This document shows positions 50,859-59,958 of a DNA stretch of 61,053 nucleotides, one piece after another. Under the pieces are notes generated by a model, which made no database searches, was not told where the DNA came from, and saw only the letters and a list, made by a program, of their open reading frames with translations. Every line of letters starts with the position of its first letter. Position 1 is the stretch's first letter. The position numbers and the translations under genes were made by a program. Source of the stretch: Streptosporangiales bacterium (GTDB taxonomy: Bacteria; Actinomycetota; Actinomycetes; Streptosporangiales; WHSR01); NCBI GenBank assembly GCA_009379995.1, contig WHSR01000020.1:1-61053 (forward strand), written 5' to 3'.

Positions 50859-52079
50859 ATGACGATGGCCTCATCGCGACTCTTCCCACCGGCCCAGGGT
50901 GTCGCCGTGGGGCAGCTCGTCCCTCGGGTGCGGTGGCCGCGCTGGCGGCTCCGTCTGGTGGCCGGCCTGACCATTGGGTTGGCCGTACTGCTCCTCGTGA
51001 TGGCCGCCCTTTTGTTTGCGGACGGGATCACGGCTGACCCCGATGACATCGATTTCATGCTCTTTGAAATCGTCTTTATAGTGATCATCGGTGCCTCCTT
51101 CGGAGACGCCTACGTCTCCACCAGAACGACTGAGCTCGTGGTGCGATTGGACACCGAGGGCGTAGAGGTCGCCGCGGGAAAATATTCCCTGGCGATCCCG
51201 TGGAGCAGGGTGGAGCGGTTCTGGGTCGTGCGCAGCGGGTCTGAATGCCCGATTCTGTGTATCGCCGCGAGTGATCTCTCCGGCTTCGCTCCCAGCGGCG
51301 TTCGCTGGCGCCTCAAGGCGCTCGCGAACCGGCGGTTGTTCGGCACCCCGCTGGCCACCCCGCTGGTCAACACCGGACTGAGCGAGCTCGGTCTGCTGGG
51401 TGCCGTGCGGGGCTACCTCGACGAGTCCGAGGACGCGGCCACCCGTCCGCCCGCGACCGCGATCGAGGCCGCTTCCGCCGAAGACCCCGAGCCCACCACC
51501 GCTCACCGCCGATTTCGTCGTCGGCTCGCCGCCGGGCTGGTGGCGCTCGTCGCCGCCGTGATCGGTGTGATCTGGTTCGCCGCCATCGCGGTCGTCGTGC
51601 TGGCCCACGGGGAGACGGCTCCGGCGGGTCTGGAGATCGCCCGAGAGGTTCTCAGGACGGTGAGTGCTCTCGCGATCGCCCTGGCGGCCACGCTCCTGGT
51701 CGCGGGCGCCGCTACCAGGTTGTATCGGGCGATCGTGCCGCTCAGCGACGTGGCGCAGTTTTTCCGCGAGCCGGTGCTCAGAGTTGGCCCGGAGGGGGTG
51801 GAGCACGTCGTCCGCGGCAGGTCGAAGCGCCTGCCGTGGGCGGCGGTCCGCCGTATCTACCTCTCCGGCGACCGGTCCGGCTCGCGATTCGTGTGTGTCA
51901 CGACGGCCGACCCGCTGGCCTTGGTCCCGCAGGTGCCCCGCTGGTCCGCCAAGGCCACGGAGAACGAGCGGCGACATGGCGCGCCCGTCGCGGTACCGTT
52001 TGCCGGCGCCGGACTCACCGAACAGGATCTTTTGAACGCCGTGCAGCACTACTCCGAAGGACAGGTCACCGTCGGCTAG
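50859..52079 (+). CDS. Membrane protein with two tandem TM plus PH-like modules; candidate immunity protein
   Basis: 406 residues. Module 1 has membrane segments about 31-52 and 65-82 then a beta-rich domain (DTEGVEVAAGKYSLAIPWSRV). Module 2 has segments about 225-247 and 262-286 then a second copy (VGPEGVEHVVRGRSKRLPW). The copies end alike: RWRLKALANRRLFGTPLATP versus RWSAKATENERRHGAPVAVP. This is a duplicated bacterial PH-like fold. ATG with GGAG upstream, 66 bp after the putative toxin. Confidence 0.68.
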   Translation: MTMASSRLFPPAQGVAVGQLVPRVRWPRWRLRLVAGLTIGLAVLLLVMAALLFADGITADPDDIDFMLFEIVFIVIIGASFGDAYVSTRTTELVVRLDTEGVEVAAGKYSLAIPWSRVERFWVVRSGSECPILCIAASDLSGFAPSGVRWRLKALANRRLFGTPLATPLVNTGLSELGLLGAVRGYLDESEDAATRPPATAIEAASAEDPEPTTAHRRFRRRLAAGLVALVAAVIGVIWFAAIAVVVLAHGETAPAGLEIAREVLRTVSALAIALAATLLVAGAATRLYRAIVPLSDVAQFFREPVLRVGPEGVEHVVRGRSKRLPWAAVRRIYLSGDRSGSRFVCVTTADPLALVPQVPRWSAKATENERRHGAPVAVPFAGAGLTEQDLLNAVQHYSEGQVTVG

Positions 52080-52117
52080 CGGCATCGAGCCCGGCCTTCT
52101 GGGGTCCGGTAAGGGGG

Positions 52118-52837
52118 TCAGGCCACGCCGAGGAACCGCCGGGCGATGTCCGGGCTGCGGCGGAACTCGGTGGTGCCCGACCGGTGGACGATCCGGCCCT
52201 TCTGCATGACCACGATCTCGTCGGCGAGGGCGAAGGCCACCCGCAGATTCTGCTCAACGAGCAGGACGGCGAGGCCCTCCGCGCGGAGCCCGGTGATCAC
52301 CTGTTCGACCCCCCGGACCGCCGCGGGGGCGAGCCCGTCGGAGGGCTCGTCCAGGAGCAGCAGGCGTGGGTTGCCGAGCAGCGCGCGACCGATGGCGAGC
52401 ATTTGCTGCTCGCCGCCGGAGAGCTGGTCCCCGCGGTGGCTCCTCCGTTCGGCCAGCTGGGGCAGCAGCTCGTAGACACGCTCCACGGTCCACCGCCCGG
52501 CGCGGCCGCGTCGCACGGCGATCCGCAGGTTCTCCTCCACCGAGAGCGGGGCGAAGACCCGGCGACCCTGCGGGACCAGGCCGACGCCGGCGCGGGCGAT
52601 GGCATCCGGCCGGGCACCGGCCAGCTCCCGCCCGGCCAGCCGCACGCTGCCGGAGTACGGGCGCACCAGCCCCATGATCGTGGAGATCAGCGTGGTCTTG
52701 CCGACGCCGTTGCGCCCCAGGATCGCGACCAGACCGCCCTCCCCGACGTCGAGGTCGATGCCGTCGACCACCATGCTGCCCCGGTAGCCGGAACGCAGGC
52801 CCCGCGCCTCGAGCAGCGGACCCGTCGCCGCGCTCAT
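52118..52837 (-). CDS. livF: Branched-chain amino-acid-type ABC ATPase LivF
   Basis: 239 residues: Walker A GRNGVGKTTL, signature LSGGEQQMLAIGRAL, Walker B LLLLDEPSDGLAP. LivF-type length and order. ATG overlaps the livG stop. Last gene of a five-gene Liv operon on the minus strand. Confidence 0.93.
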   Translation of the reverse strand: MSAATGPLLEARGLRSGYRGSMVVDGIDLDVGEGGLVAILGRNGVGKTTLISTIMGLVRPYSGSVRLAGRELAGARPDAIARAGVGLVPQGRRVFAPLSVEENLRIAVRRGRAGRWTVERVYELLPQLAERRSHRGDQLSGGEQQMLAIGRALLGNPRLLLLDEPSDGLAPAAVRGVEQVITGLRAEGLAVLLVEQNLRVAFALADEIVVMQKGRIVHRSGTTEFRRSPDIARRFLGVA

Positions 52838-53631
52838 GTCCGCTCCTCCTCCGGAGAGAAGAAGAGTTCGCTGGAGTCGGCGGCCCCGAGATAGGCGCGC
52901 TGCACTTCCTCGGAGTCGCGGACCTCCTCGGGTGTCCCGTCGGCCAGCACCCTGCCGAGATGCAGCACGGTGACGTGCGACGCCAGCCGGAAGACCACGT
53001 CGAGGTCGTGCTCGATGACGAGTACCGTCACGTCCACGGGCAGTTCCCGGATCACGTCGGTGAACCGGGAGCTCTCCTCGACCGACATGCCGGCGGTCGG
53101 TTCGTCGAGGAGCAGCAGGCGGGGCCGTGCGGCGAGGGCGACAGCGACCTCGAGTTGCCGGCGCTCCCCGTGCGACAGCGTTGCCGCCGACTCGCCCGCG
53201 CGGTCGGCGAGCCCCACAGACTCCAGGTGTCCCAGTGCGCGCTCGGTGACCTCGACGTACCGCCGGGCCGGCAGCCAGAGGCGGGTACCGACCCCACGGA
53301 CGCGCTGAACCGCGAGGGCGACGTTGTCCAGGGCGGTCATGGACAGGAAGACGCTGGAGTGCTGAAAGGTGCGTACCACGCCGAGGCGGGCGCGGGCGTG
53401 CTCGGACAGCCGGGTGACGTCACGCCCGCCGACGAGAACGCGCCCCGCCGACGGCCGCAGAGTGCCGGCGACGACGCCGAAGAGGGTGGTCTTGCCGGCG
53501 CCGTTCGGACCGATGACGGCATGCCGGGCGCCCCGCTCCACCGCCAGGGACACCCCGTCGACGGCCTTCACCCGGCCGAAGTGCCACGACACATCGTCCA
53601 GCCGTAGTTCCGCCGTCATGGCCCCTGTCAT
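52834..53631 (-). CDS. livG: Branched-chain amino-acid-type ABC ATPase LivG
   Basis: 265 residues from the ATG at 53631 that overlaps the livM stop. Walker A GPNGAGKTTL, LivG-specific VVRTFQHSSVF, signature LSHGERRQLEVAVAL, Walker B LLLLDEPTAGMS. Confidence 0.92.
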   Translation of the reverse strand: MTGAMTAELRLDDVSWHFGRVKAVDGVSLAVERGARHAVIGPNGAGKTTLFGVVAGTLRPSAGRVLVGGRDVTRLSEHARARLGVVRTFQHSSVFLSMTALDNVALAVQRVRGVGTRLWLPARRYVEVTERALGHLESVGLADRAGESAATLSHGERRQLEVAVALAARPRLLLLDEPTAGMSVEESSRFTDVIRELPVDVTVLVIEHDLDVVFRLASHVTVLHLGRVLADGTPEEVRDSEEVQRAYLGAADSSELFFSPEEERT

Positions 53632-54617
53632 GGCCCGGTCTCCCGGGTACGGACGTGCACCCGAACGCCCCGCAGCCCGGCGAACCCACGCGGCAGCAGG
53701 TAGACCGCGGCGACGAAGGCCAGGCCGAGGAGGAGCGGGCCGCGCCCGGCGACGTAGGACGAGAGCGTGTCGTTGACGAGGAGGACGAGCGCAGCGCCGA
53801 GGCAGGGTCCCCACAGCGAGCCGGAGCCACCGATCACGACCGCGAGCAGGACGAGGGCCGCGATCTCGAAGCTTAGGTCCGCGGGAGAGACGAATCGGGT
53901 CTGCGCCACCCACAGCGATCCCGCGGCCCCGGCGACGGCGCCGGCGATGCAGTAGACGACGTACTTGACCCGGGCCGTGTCGTATCCCACGGCCCGCATC
54001 CGGGCCTCGTTGTCCCGGACTCCCCGCATGGTGCGGCCGAACGGGGAGGCGGTGATCCGCCGCAGCACGGCGTAGCAGAGGACGAAGATCGCGAGGATGT
54101 ACCAGTACACGAAGCCGGCGAGGACGAGCGGACGGCCGGGAAGCACGGTGATCGGAGGCATGCCGACGAGGCCGTTCGATCCGCCGGTAAGCGACGTCCA
54201 GGAGTCGGCCAGCTGGTGGACGATCTCCCCGACGGCGAGGGTGAGCATGAGGAAGAAGGTGCCGTGCGTCCGGACGGCCACCCACCCGGTGAGCCCGGCC
54301 GCGATGCCGCCGGCGGCGAGCGCAGCGAGGAGCTGGACGGGCGCGTTCGGCGTGAGGTGGATGCCGATCAGGGCCGCGGTGTAGGCACCGACCCCGAAGT
54401 ACGCGGCGTGGCCGAGCGAGGCCAGCCCGGTGTAGCCGGTGAGCAGGTCGAGGCTCGCCGCGAGCAGCGCGAACGCAAGGATCCGGGACAGCGCGGAGAT
54501 CGGGTAGGGGCCGAGAAACAGCGGGAGGGCAACCAGCAGGAGCACCACGGTGAGCCGAAACGCAGCCCCGCGCCGGGCGGCAAGTCCGCGCGCGGCCGTC
54601 CGGGCCGCCCCGGTCAT
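53628..54617 (-). CDS. livM: Branched-chain amino-acid-type ABC permease LivM
   Basis: 329 residues from the ATG at 54617 overlapping the livH stop. About ten membrane segments and the LivM block LLTGYTGLASLGHAAYFGVGAY; EAA-like loop near TMRGVRDNEARMRAVGYD. Confidence 0.92.
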   Translation of the reverse strand: MTGAARTAARGLAARRGAAFRLTVVLLLVALPLFLGPYPISALSRILAFALLAASLDLLTGYTGLASLGHAAYFGVGAYTAALIGIHLTPNAPVQLLAALAAGGIAAGLTGWVAVRTHGTFFLMLTLAVGEIVHQLADSWTSLTGGSNGLVGMPPITVLPGRPLVLAGFVYWYILAIFVLCYAVLRRITASPFGRTMRGVRDNEARMRAVGYDTARVKYVVYCIAGAVAGAAGSLWVAQTRFVSPADLSFEIAALVLLAVVIGGSGSLWGPCLGAALVLLVNDTLSSYVAGRGPLLLGLAFVAAVYLLPRGFAGLRGVRVHVRTRETGP

Positions 54618-55522
54618 CCGCTGCTCCCCGGGGCTGCGGTCCGGGCTGCTGTGCCGGCCAGGCCGGCCGGGCGGAGGGTGAGGATCAGGGCCATGGTGCC
54701 GAACAACAGAAAGGATGCGTACTCGGGCAGCAGGGTGACGCCGAGGACCTGGATCTGACCGATGAGGAGCGCACCGAAGAACGCGCCCTTCACCGACCCG
54801 AGACCGCCGATGACGACGATGACCAGCCCGAGGATGAGGACGGTGTCGTCCAGGCCGGGCTGGGCGCCGAGGATCGGCCCGCCGAGGACCCCGCCGCACG
54901 TCGCGAGCAGGGTCCCGAAGGCGAACACGCCGACCAACACCTTGCGGGTGTCCACACCGATCGCTTGCACCATGTCCCGGTCGGCGACGGTGGCTCGGAT
55001 CACCGCGCCCGCGCGGGACCGCTCGACGAGCAGGTACACCAGGGCGGCGAGAACGAGGCCGACCCCGATGACGAAGAGGCGATAGGCGGGGTAGCCGTGA
55101 CCGAGCACCCGCACGCTGCCACGCAGTCCAGCGGGCGCCGCCACCGAGTGCACCTCGTCGCCGAACAGCGCCGACAGCAGGTCGGCGACCACGAGCGCTA
55201 CCCCAAGGGTGAGCAGCGCCTGGTGCAGGTGGCCCCGGCGGGCCAGCGGCTGGGTGATGCCGGCGAGCAGCGCACCGGCCGCCAGCCCGAGCACCCCGGC
55301 GACCCCGAGCGCGAGGAGGAACGCGCCCAGGCTGCCCCCGGCCTCGCCCACCACCCGGTAGGCGGCGTAGGCGCCGACGAGGTACAGGGCACCGTGCGAG
55401 AGGTTGAGGACGTCCATCATCCCGAAGATCAGGGACAGCCCCACGGCCAAGGTGAACAGCAGCAGACCGAAGGCGACCCCGTTGAGGATGCTGACGAGGT
55501 TGGCATCCAGCCAGGCGATCAC
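54614..55522 (-). CDS. livH: Branched-chain amino-acid-type ABC permease LivH
   Basis: 302 residues from a GTG. LivH motif GVAFGLLLFTLAVGLSLIFG, then DVLNLSHGALYLVGAY and EAA loop IRATVADRDMVQAIGVD. Follows the binding-protein gene by 23 bases. The family carries branched-chain amino acids, urea, amides or aromatic acids; substrate open. Confidence 0.92.
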   Translation of the reverse strand: MIAWLDANLVSILNGVAFGLLLFTLAVGLSLIFGMMDVLNLSHGALYLVGAYAAYRVVGEAGGSLGAFLLALGVAGVLGLAAGALLAGITQPLARRGHLHQALLTLGVALVVADLLSALFGDEVHSVAAPAGLRGSVRVLGHGYPAYRLFVIGVGLVLAALVYLLVERSRAGAVIRATVADRDMVQAIGVDTRKVLVGVFAFGTLLATCGGVLGGPILGAQPGLDDTVLILGLVIVVIGGLGSVKGAFFGALLIGQIQVLGVTLLPEYASFLLFGTMALILTLRPAGLAGTAARTAAPGSSG

Positions 55523-55545
55523 GGCCCGTAAGTCCTCTTAGCCCT

Positions 55546-56760
55546 TTAGCCCTCGAGCTCCCGCACCGTCGCGTTGGTGAATCCGGCTCCCTGCTTGCGG
55601 ACCTCACGAAGGTAGTACTTCTGGACCGGATTGTGGGTCTCGCTGAACCGCCATGTCCCGCGCGGGCTGTCCACCTCTCCGACCTCTCCCAGGGCCGCGG
55701 CGATCTGCTCACCGGTCACGTCGCCGTCGATCGAGGTGAGCGCCTGGTCGAGCACGGCCGCGGCGTCGTACGAGGCCACCGCGTACGTTGTCGGCTCTTC
55801 CTCGAACCGGTTCTGGTAGGCGGCTCGGAACCGCTCGTTCGCCGGGTTGTCGAGGTCGGGCGCATAGTTCAGCGACGTCCTGATGCCGAGCGCCGCGTCC
55901 CCCTGAGCGTCCAGGGCGCCGCCCTCGGTGAGGAAGCCGGCGGAGTACAGCGGCAGCTCGTCGGCGAGGCCGAACTCCTCGTACTGCTTGACGAAGGCCA
56001 CCGCCTCGGCGCCCGCGTAGAAGCAGTACACGGCCTCGGCTCCGGAGCGCTGGATCGCGTTGAGGTAGGGCTGGAAGTCCTGTGTCTCGCCGAACGGCGT
56101 GTACCGCTCGTCCGCCACCTTCCCCCCGGCGGCCTCGAACGTCTCCTTGAACCCGCCCATGGCCTCCTTGCCCGCGGCGTAGTCGGCGGCGATGACGTAC
56201 ACGCCGCCGCCCTTGACCTGGTCGGCGACGTAGGGGCCGAAGGCCGCGTTCGGCTCGGTGTTGGCAAAGGACGTCCGCCACAGGTAGTCGGAGCTGGCCT
56301 CGCCGGTGATCTCGTCCGCGCCGGCGTTCGAGATCACCAGAGGGATCTTCGACTCGGTGAAGAGGTCTCGTACGCCGAGTGCAACGGCGGAGCTCACCAC
56401 CCCGGTGACCGCGACCACGCGATCCTGCTGGATCAGCTTCTTCGCGGCGGGTACCGCCGTCTGCGGTCCCTCGCCCTCGTCGGCCGTCACCAGCTCCACC
56501 CGCCGGCCGCCCAGTTTTCCGCCGTGCTCGTCGATATAGAGCCGAAGCCCTTGTTGCATGTCCTCACCCAGCGGGGCGTACACCCCGGACAGCGGCAGGA
56601 GCACTCCCAGCTTCACAGTCTCCTGGTCCCCACCGCCGCCCCCACCGCCGCGAACGGCCGAGCCGCCGCATGCCGCCACTGTCATCGTGGCTGCGGCGAG
56701 ACCGGCCAGGGCCAGAATCCAACGAGGGCGAAGCCGCCCCACCCGCATCTGCCGACCCAT
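55546..56760 (-). CDS. livK: Branched-chain amino-acid-type substrate-binding lipoprotein
   Basis: 404 residues from the ATG at 56760 (GAGGGG upstream). Signal peptide with lipobox (TVAAC), Gly linker, then the leucine-binding-protein-like fold (VKLGVLLPLSGVYAPLGEDM; AVTGVVSSAVALGV; NPVQKYYLREV). First gene of the Liv operon, divergent from the GAF gene. Confidence 0.9.
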   Translation of the reverse strand: MGRQMRVGRLRPRWILALAGLAAATMTVAACGGSAVRGGGGGGGDQETVKLGVLLPLSGVYAPLGEDMQQGLRLYIDEHGGKLGGRRVELVTADEGEGPQTAVPAAKKLIQQDRVVAVTGVVSSAVALGVRDLFTESKIPLVISNAGADEITGEASSDYLWRTSFANTEPNAAFGPYVADQVKGGGVYVIAADYAAGKEAMGGFKETFEAAGGKVADERYTPFGETQDFQPYLNAIQRSGAEAVYCFYAGAEAVAFVKQYEEFGLADELPLYSAGFLTEGGALDAQGDAALGIRTSLNYAPDLDNPANERFRAAYQNRFEEEPTTYAVASYDAAAVLDQALTSIDGDVTGEQIAAALGEVGEVDSPRGTWRFSETHNPVQKYYLREVRKQGAGFTNATVRELEG

Positions 56761-56933
56761 AGGGATCCCCTCTTGGTGGCCCCTCGTACGCAGGTTGCAA
56801 CCCCAGGCGCCGGCTGTTGCGCCATGAGGAAGGTGGACAGCATACTTGCTATTCGTACCGTACGTCTTGGACGTGCTTATTAGGGTGAATCTGTGTCGCT
56901 CCACGGGCACGGGACCCGCCGAGGGGGGGACCT

Positions 56934-57503
56934 GTGGACAACGATGTTCGCTTGGGCGAGCGTCCCGTCGACCTGCCATCCCATCCCGTCGTGGCCGTCT
57001 CCGAGCGCGAAGAGACGGTATCCGAGCAGGAGCGTGTGCAGGCCCTGCTGCACGCGGTGATCGCGCTCAGCATCGAGCGAGACCCGGACGTGGTCGCCCG
57101 AACTATCGTTGCCACCGCGATCAGGCTCGTGGATGCCCGCTTCGGCGCGCTGGCCGTCGCCGGCGCCAGCCGCCGGCTGCGCCGGATGGTGACCGCCTCG
57201 GCCGAAGACGTGCCCACCGAGCCCTCCGCACGGGATCGCAAGAGGGTTCGGGCGACCCTGATCCATCTGATCGAGGATCGTCAGCCGCGGACCGGCCCGG
57301 GCTGTTCAGTCGCTCTCCCGATCGATATCGACGGTCGGACCTGGGGCGGCCTGTACGTCGAAGGGAAGCGTCGCGCCGGAGGCGCACACGGAGAAGGAAG
57401 CGCTGTCGCCTTCGACGACTTCGACGAGTCCACGTTGAGACTCCTGCTCGCCATCGTGCGGCCCGCTATCGAGAACACCGTCCGGCTCGCCCCGGCCCGC
57501 TGA
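56934..57503 (+). CDS. Single GAF-domain protein
   Basis: 189 residues from a GTG with GAGGGGGG upstream. GAF sensor fold about 38-186 (LLHAVIALSIERDPDVVART; RFGALAVAG; CSVALPIDIDGRTWGGLYVE). No kinase or output domain. Divergent from the Liv operon; shared region 56761-56933 contains the near-palindrome CGTACCGTACG about 56858-56868. Confidence 0.8.
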   Translation: MDNDVRLGERPVDLPSHPVVAVSEREETVSEQERVQALLHAVIALSIERDPDVVARTIVATAIRLVDARFGALAVAGASRRLRRMVTASAEDVPTEPSARDRKRVRATLIHLIEDRQPRTGPGCSVALPIDIDGRTWGGLYVEGKRRAGGAHGEGSAVAFDDFDESTLRLLLAIVRPAIENTVRLAPAR

Positions 57504-57506
57504 GGA

Positions 57507-58010
57507 TCACTCGATGGCCTTTCCCATGCAGACGCTCATGGGGGAGTTCACGTACCCGCCGAATCGGTCGATGCGGGAGAAGCCGGCGCGCTCGTAGAGG
57601 CGGATCGCCTCGGGTTGCCGCTCGCCCGTCTCCAGGACCAGCCGGCGCAGCCCGAGCTCATGGGCGTGTCGTTCCAGCTCGGTGAGGAGATGACGCCCGA
57701 TGCCGAGGCCGCGGGCGGATGGTGCCACGTACATCCGCTTGATCTCCCCCGTCGGCTCGGTTGTCTCGGTCTCGATCCGGCGCAGCGCCCCACAGCCGAT
57801 CGGCCCGGTGACCGGCCCGTCGGTCAGTCTGGCGACCAGGAAGACGCCCCGCCCCGCATCGACCTGCTCGGCGGCTAGGTCGAAGTGGTTGTCCTCCGGG
57901 TTCGGGTAGCGCTCCGTCAGTTCGGCGTCCAGCCGTGCGATCAGGGCGCGGGCATCGGAGCTGGACAGGGGCTCGGCGGTGATGGAAAGGGCCGCGGGCT
58001 GACTGCGCAT
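57507..58010 (-). CDS. GNAT-family N-acetyltransferase
   Basis: 167 residues with the acetyl-CoA binding motif MYVAPSARGLGIGRHLL and VLETGERQPEAIRLYERAGF. Substrate unknown. Convergent with the GAF gene, 3 bases apart. Confidence 0.9.
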   Translation of the reverse strand: MRSQPAALSITAEPLSSSDARALIARLDAELTERYPNPEDNHFDLAAEQVDAGRGVFLVARLTDGPVTGPIGCGALRRIETETTEPTGEIKRMYVAPSARGLGIGRHLLTELERHAHELGLRRLVLETGERQPEAIRLYERAGFSRIDRFGGYVNSPMSVCMGKAIE

Positions 58011-58022
58011 GACGCCCGCACA

Positions 58023-58328
58023 CTACCTGGCGGTCGAGACGGCGTCGCCTCGCAGCCCTTCGAGGAGCATCTCCATCAGGACATCCGTCGCCGTCTCCCG
58101 CCCGGCGGATCCGGTGACCTCCAGGACCGGATGACCCTGCGGGCAGGACGACTCGATGACGATCACGCCCGGTCGTAGGTTGTGGAGCCTCCGGACGCCC
58201 CTCGCGCCCACCAGATAGTCCCGCCGACAGCGGCGACAGTGAACCACAAACACGTCATCTCCCGTAATCCGGCACGATCGATTCGCGTGGCTACCAAGCA
58301 GACCACTCCTGGCCACTAACCGATCCAT
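58023..58328 (-). CDS. Small Cys-containing (zinc-ribbon-like) protein
   Basis: 101 residues. CxxC in VVHCRRCRRDYL and a lone CPQGH later could bind one metal. No known family recognised; start uncertain because the first about 20 residues are poorly constrained. Lies downstream of the divergent MocR promoter region on the opposite strand. Confidence 0.5.
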   Translation of the reverse strand: MDRLVARSGLLGSHANRSCRITGDDVFVVHCRRCRRDYLVGARGVRRLHNLRPGVIVIESSCPQGHPVLEVTGSAGRETATDVLMEMLLEGLRGDAVSTAR

Positions 58329-58394
58329 TTGCCTCTATTGGTACGGTCATGTACAAGTTAGAATGTGTCATTGGATCGGAAATGGGTAGGGCCA

Positions 58395-59888
58395 ATGCTT
58401 GACGAAGTGGACCGTTCTCGGGATGGCGCCGCGCTGGCGGACGTCCTGGGCGACTGGTCGACCGGACCGGGGCCGCTCTACCGCAAGCTGGCCACGGCGC
58501 TGCGGCGGGCCGTGGACGAGGGTGCGCTTCTTCCAGGCGAGCGGCTGCTCTCGGAGCGACACCTCTCCCGTACCCTCGCGGTGAGCCGCGCGACGGTCGT
58601 CGCGGCCTACGACGAGCTGCGCGCCGGAGGCGTGCTGGAGAGTCGGCGGGGCAGCGGCACGCACGTCACCGCGAGGGCTCGTCCGCCGGTGGATGACGGT
58701 CGCGTGCGGGGTGGTCGCGGTACCGCGATCTTCCAGCGGCTCATCGACGGCCCCGGCCCCCTCATCTCCCTGACGTGCGCGGCCGAGGGCGGCATACCGG
58801 AGCTGGCCGAGGTCGTCCAGGAGGTGGCCCGCCACGACCTGCCGGATCTGCTCGCGGAGCACGGCTACCACCCACGCGGCCTGCCCGCGCTGCGGATCGC
58901 GATCGCCGACTACTACACAGCTGCTGGGCTTCCCACCTGCGCCGACGAGGTGCTCGTTACGACCGGCGCCCACCAGGCCCTGGTTCTGGTTGCCGACCTC
59001 TATATCCGCGTCCGGACCACCGTGCTCGTGGAGTCCCCGAGCTGGCCCGGCTGCTTCGATGTGTTCCATGCCGCCGGCGCACGGCTGTCAGGGGTGCCGA
59101 TGGACGACGAGGGCATCGAGGTGCGCGCGCTCGGGGCCGCGCTCGCCGGCCAGGCGCCCTCCCTGCTGTGCGTGATGCCCACGTACCACAACCCGACCGG
59201 CATCCTGATGAGCCCGGCGCGGCGACGGCAGGTCGCCGCGCTCGCCGCCCGCCACTGCGTGCCAGTTGTTGAGGACAACGCCTACACGGGCCTCGAACCG
59301 CTGGACGGCGTCGGCGGAGTCCCGGCGCCGGTCGCGGCCTACGCGCCGGAGGGGGCAGAGGTTCTCACCGTGTCCTCGCTCAGTAAGGCGGTGTGGACCG
59401 GCCTGCGCATCGGATGGGTCCGTGCGCCCGGGGAGATCGTCGAACGGCTCGCCCGCCGCAAGGCCCTGGCCGACCTTGGCAGCCCGCTCCTCGACCAGGC
59501 AGTTGCGGCCCGCCTGATGTCCAGGGTGGCCGACCTGACCGTCAGATGTTCGGCGAGCCTGCGCGAGCGACTCGACCTGCTGGAACGGCTACTCCGCGAG
59601 CAGCTGCCGAGCTGGCGGTGGCGCCGCCCGGACGGCGGCTCCTCGCTGTGGGTTGAGCTTCCCGGAGCCGACGCCGCCGTGTACGCCCAGGTGGCGCTGC
59701 GGCATGGGGTGGAGGTCGTGCCCGGGGCCGCTGTCGACCCGGAGGGTACGCACGACAACTACCTCCGCATGCCGCTTACGTTCCCGCCGGACACGCTCGT
59801 GGAGCTCGTCCGGCGGCTCGCCCGGGCGTGGGCAGAACTGCAGCGCCACGGCCCGTGCGACGACGCCCCGCTGCACCCCATCGTCTGA
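58395..59888 (+). CDS. MocR-type regulator (GntR HTH fused to class I aminotransferase domain)
   Basis: 497 residues from the ATG at 58395. N-terminal GntR winged helix (LLSERHLSRTLAVSRATVVAAYDEL), linker, then a fold-type I PLP domain with MPTYHNPTG, VEDNAYTG and the PLP-binding Lys in TVSSLSKAVWTGLRIGW. Regulates vitamin B6 or amine metabolism genes; the adjacent small Cys protein and LLM gene are possible targets. The divergent gap 58329-58394 contains GTACGGTCATGTAC. Confidence 0.92.
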   Translation: MLDEVDRSRDGAALADVLGDWSTGPGPLYRKLATALRRAVDEGALLPGERLLSERHLSRTLAVSRATVVAAYDELRAGGVLESRRGSGTHVTARARPPVDDGRVRGGRGTAIFQRLIDGPGPLISLTCAAEGGIPELAEVVQEVARHDLPDLLAEHGYHPRGLPALRIAIADYYTAAGLPTCADEVLVTTGAHQALVLVADLYIRVRTTVLVESPSWPGCFDVFHAAGARLSGVPMDDEGIEVRALGAALAGQAPSLLCVMPTYHNPTGILMSPARRRQVAALAARHCVPVVEDNAYTGLEPLDGVGGVPAPVAAYAPEGAEVLTVSSLSKAVWTGLRIGWVRAPGEIVERLARRKALADLGSPLLDQAVAARLMSRVADLTVRCSASLRERLDLLERLLREQLPSWRWRRPDGGSSLWVELPGADAAVYAQVALRHGVEVVPGAAVDPEGTHDNYLRMPLTFPPDTLVELVRRLARAWAELQRHGPCDDAPLHPIV

Positions 59889-59900
59889 GCCGCCCCCTTT

Positions 59901-59958
59901 GCTCGTGATCTTGCAGGAATTCAAACTGGTGAGTTCGAATTCCTGCAAGATCACGAGC
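59901..59958. repeat. Second type of gene-end palindrome
   Basis: Perfect 22-bp arms, 59901-59922 (GCTCGTGATCTTGCAGGAAT...) and 59937-59958, with a 14-base centre. Unrelated in sequence to the four dispersed elements. It lies 12 bp after the MocR stop, and the TGA stop of the convergent LLM gene (59951-59953) is inside the right arm. May serve both genes as a terminator. Confidence 0.85.

Noticed and set aside
56558..56827. Small plus-strand frame opposite the Liv binding-protein start
   Set aside because: Pro-rich shadow of the Gly linker and signal-peptide codons.
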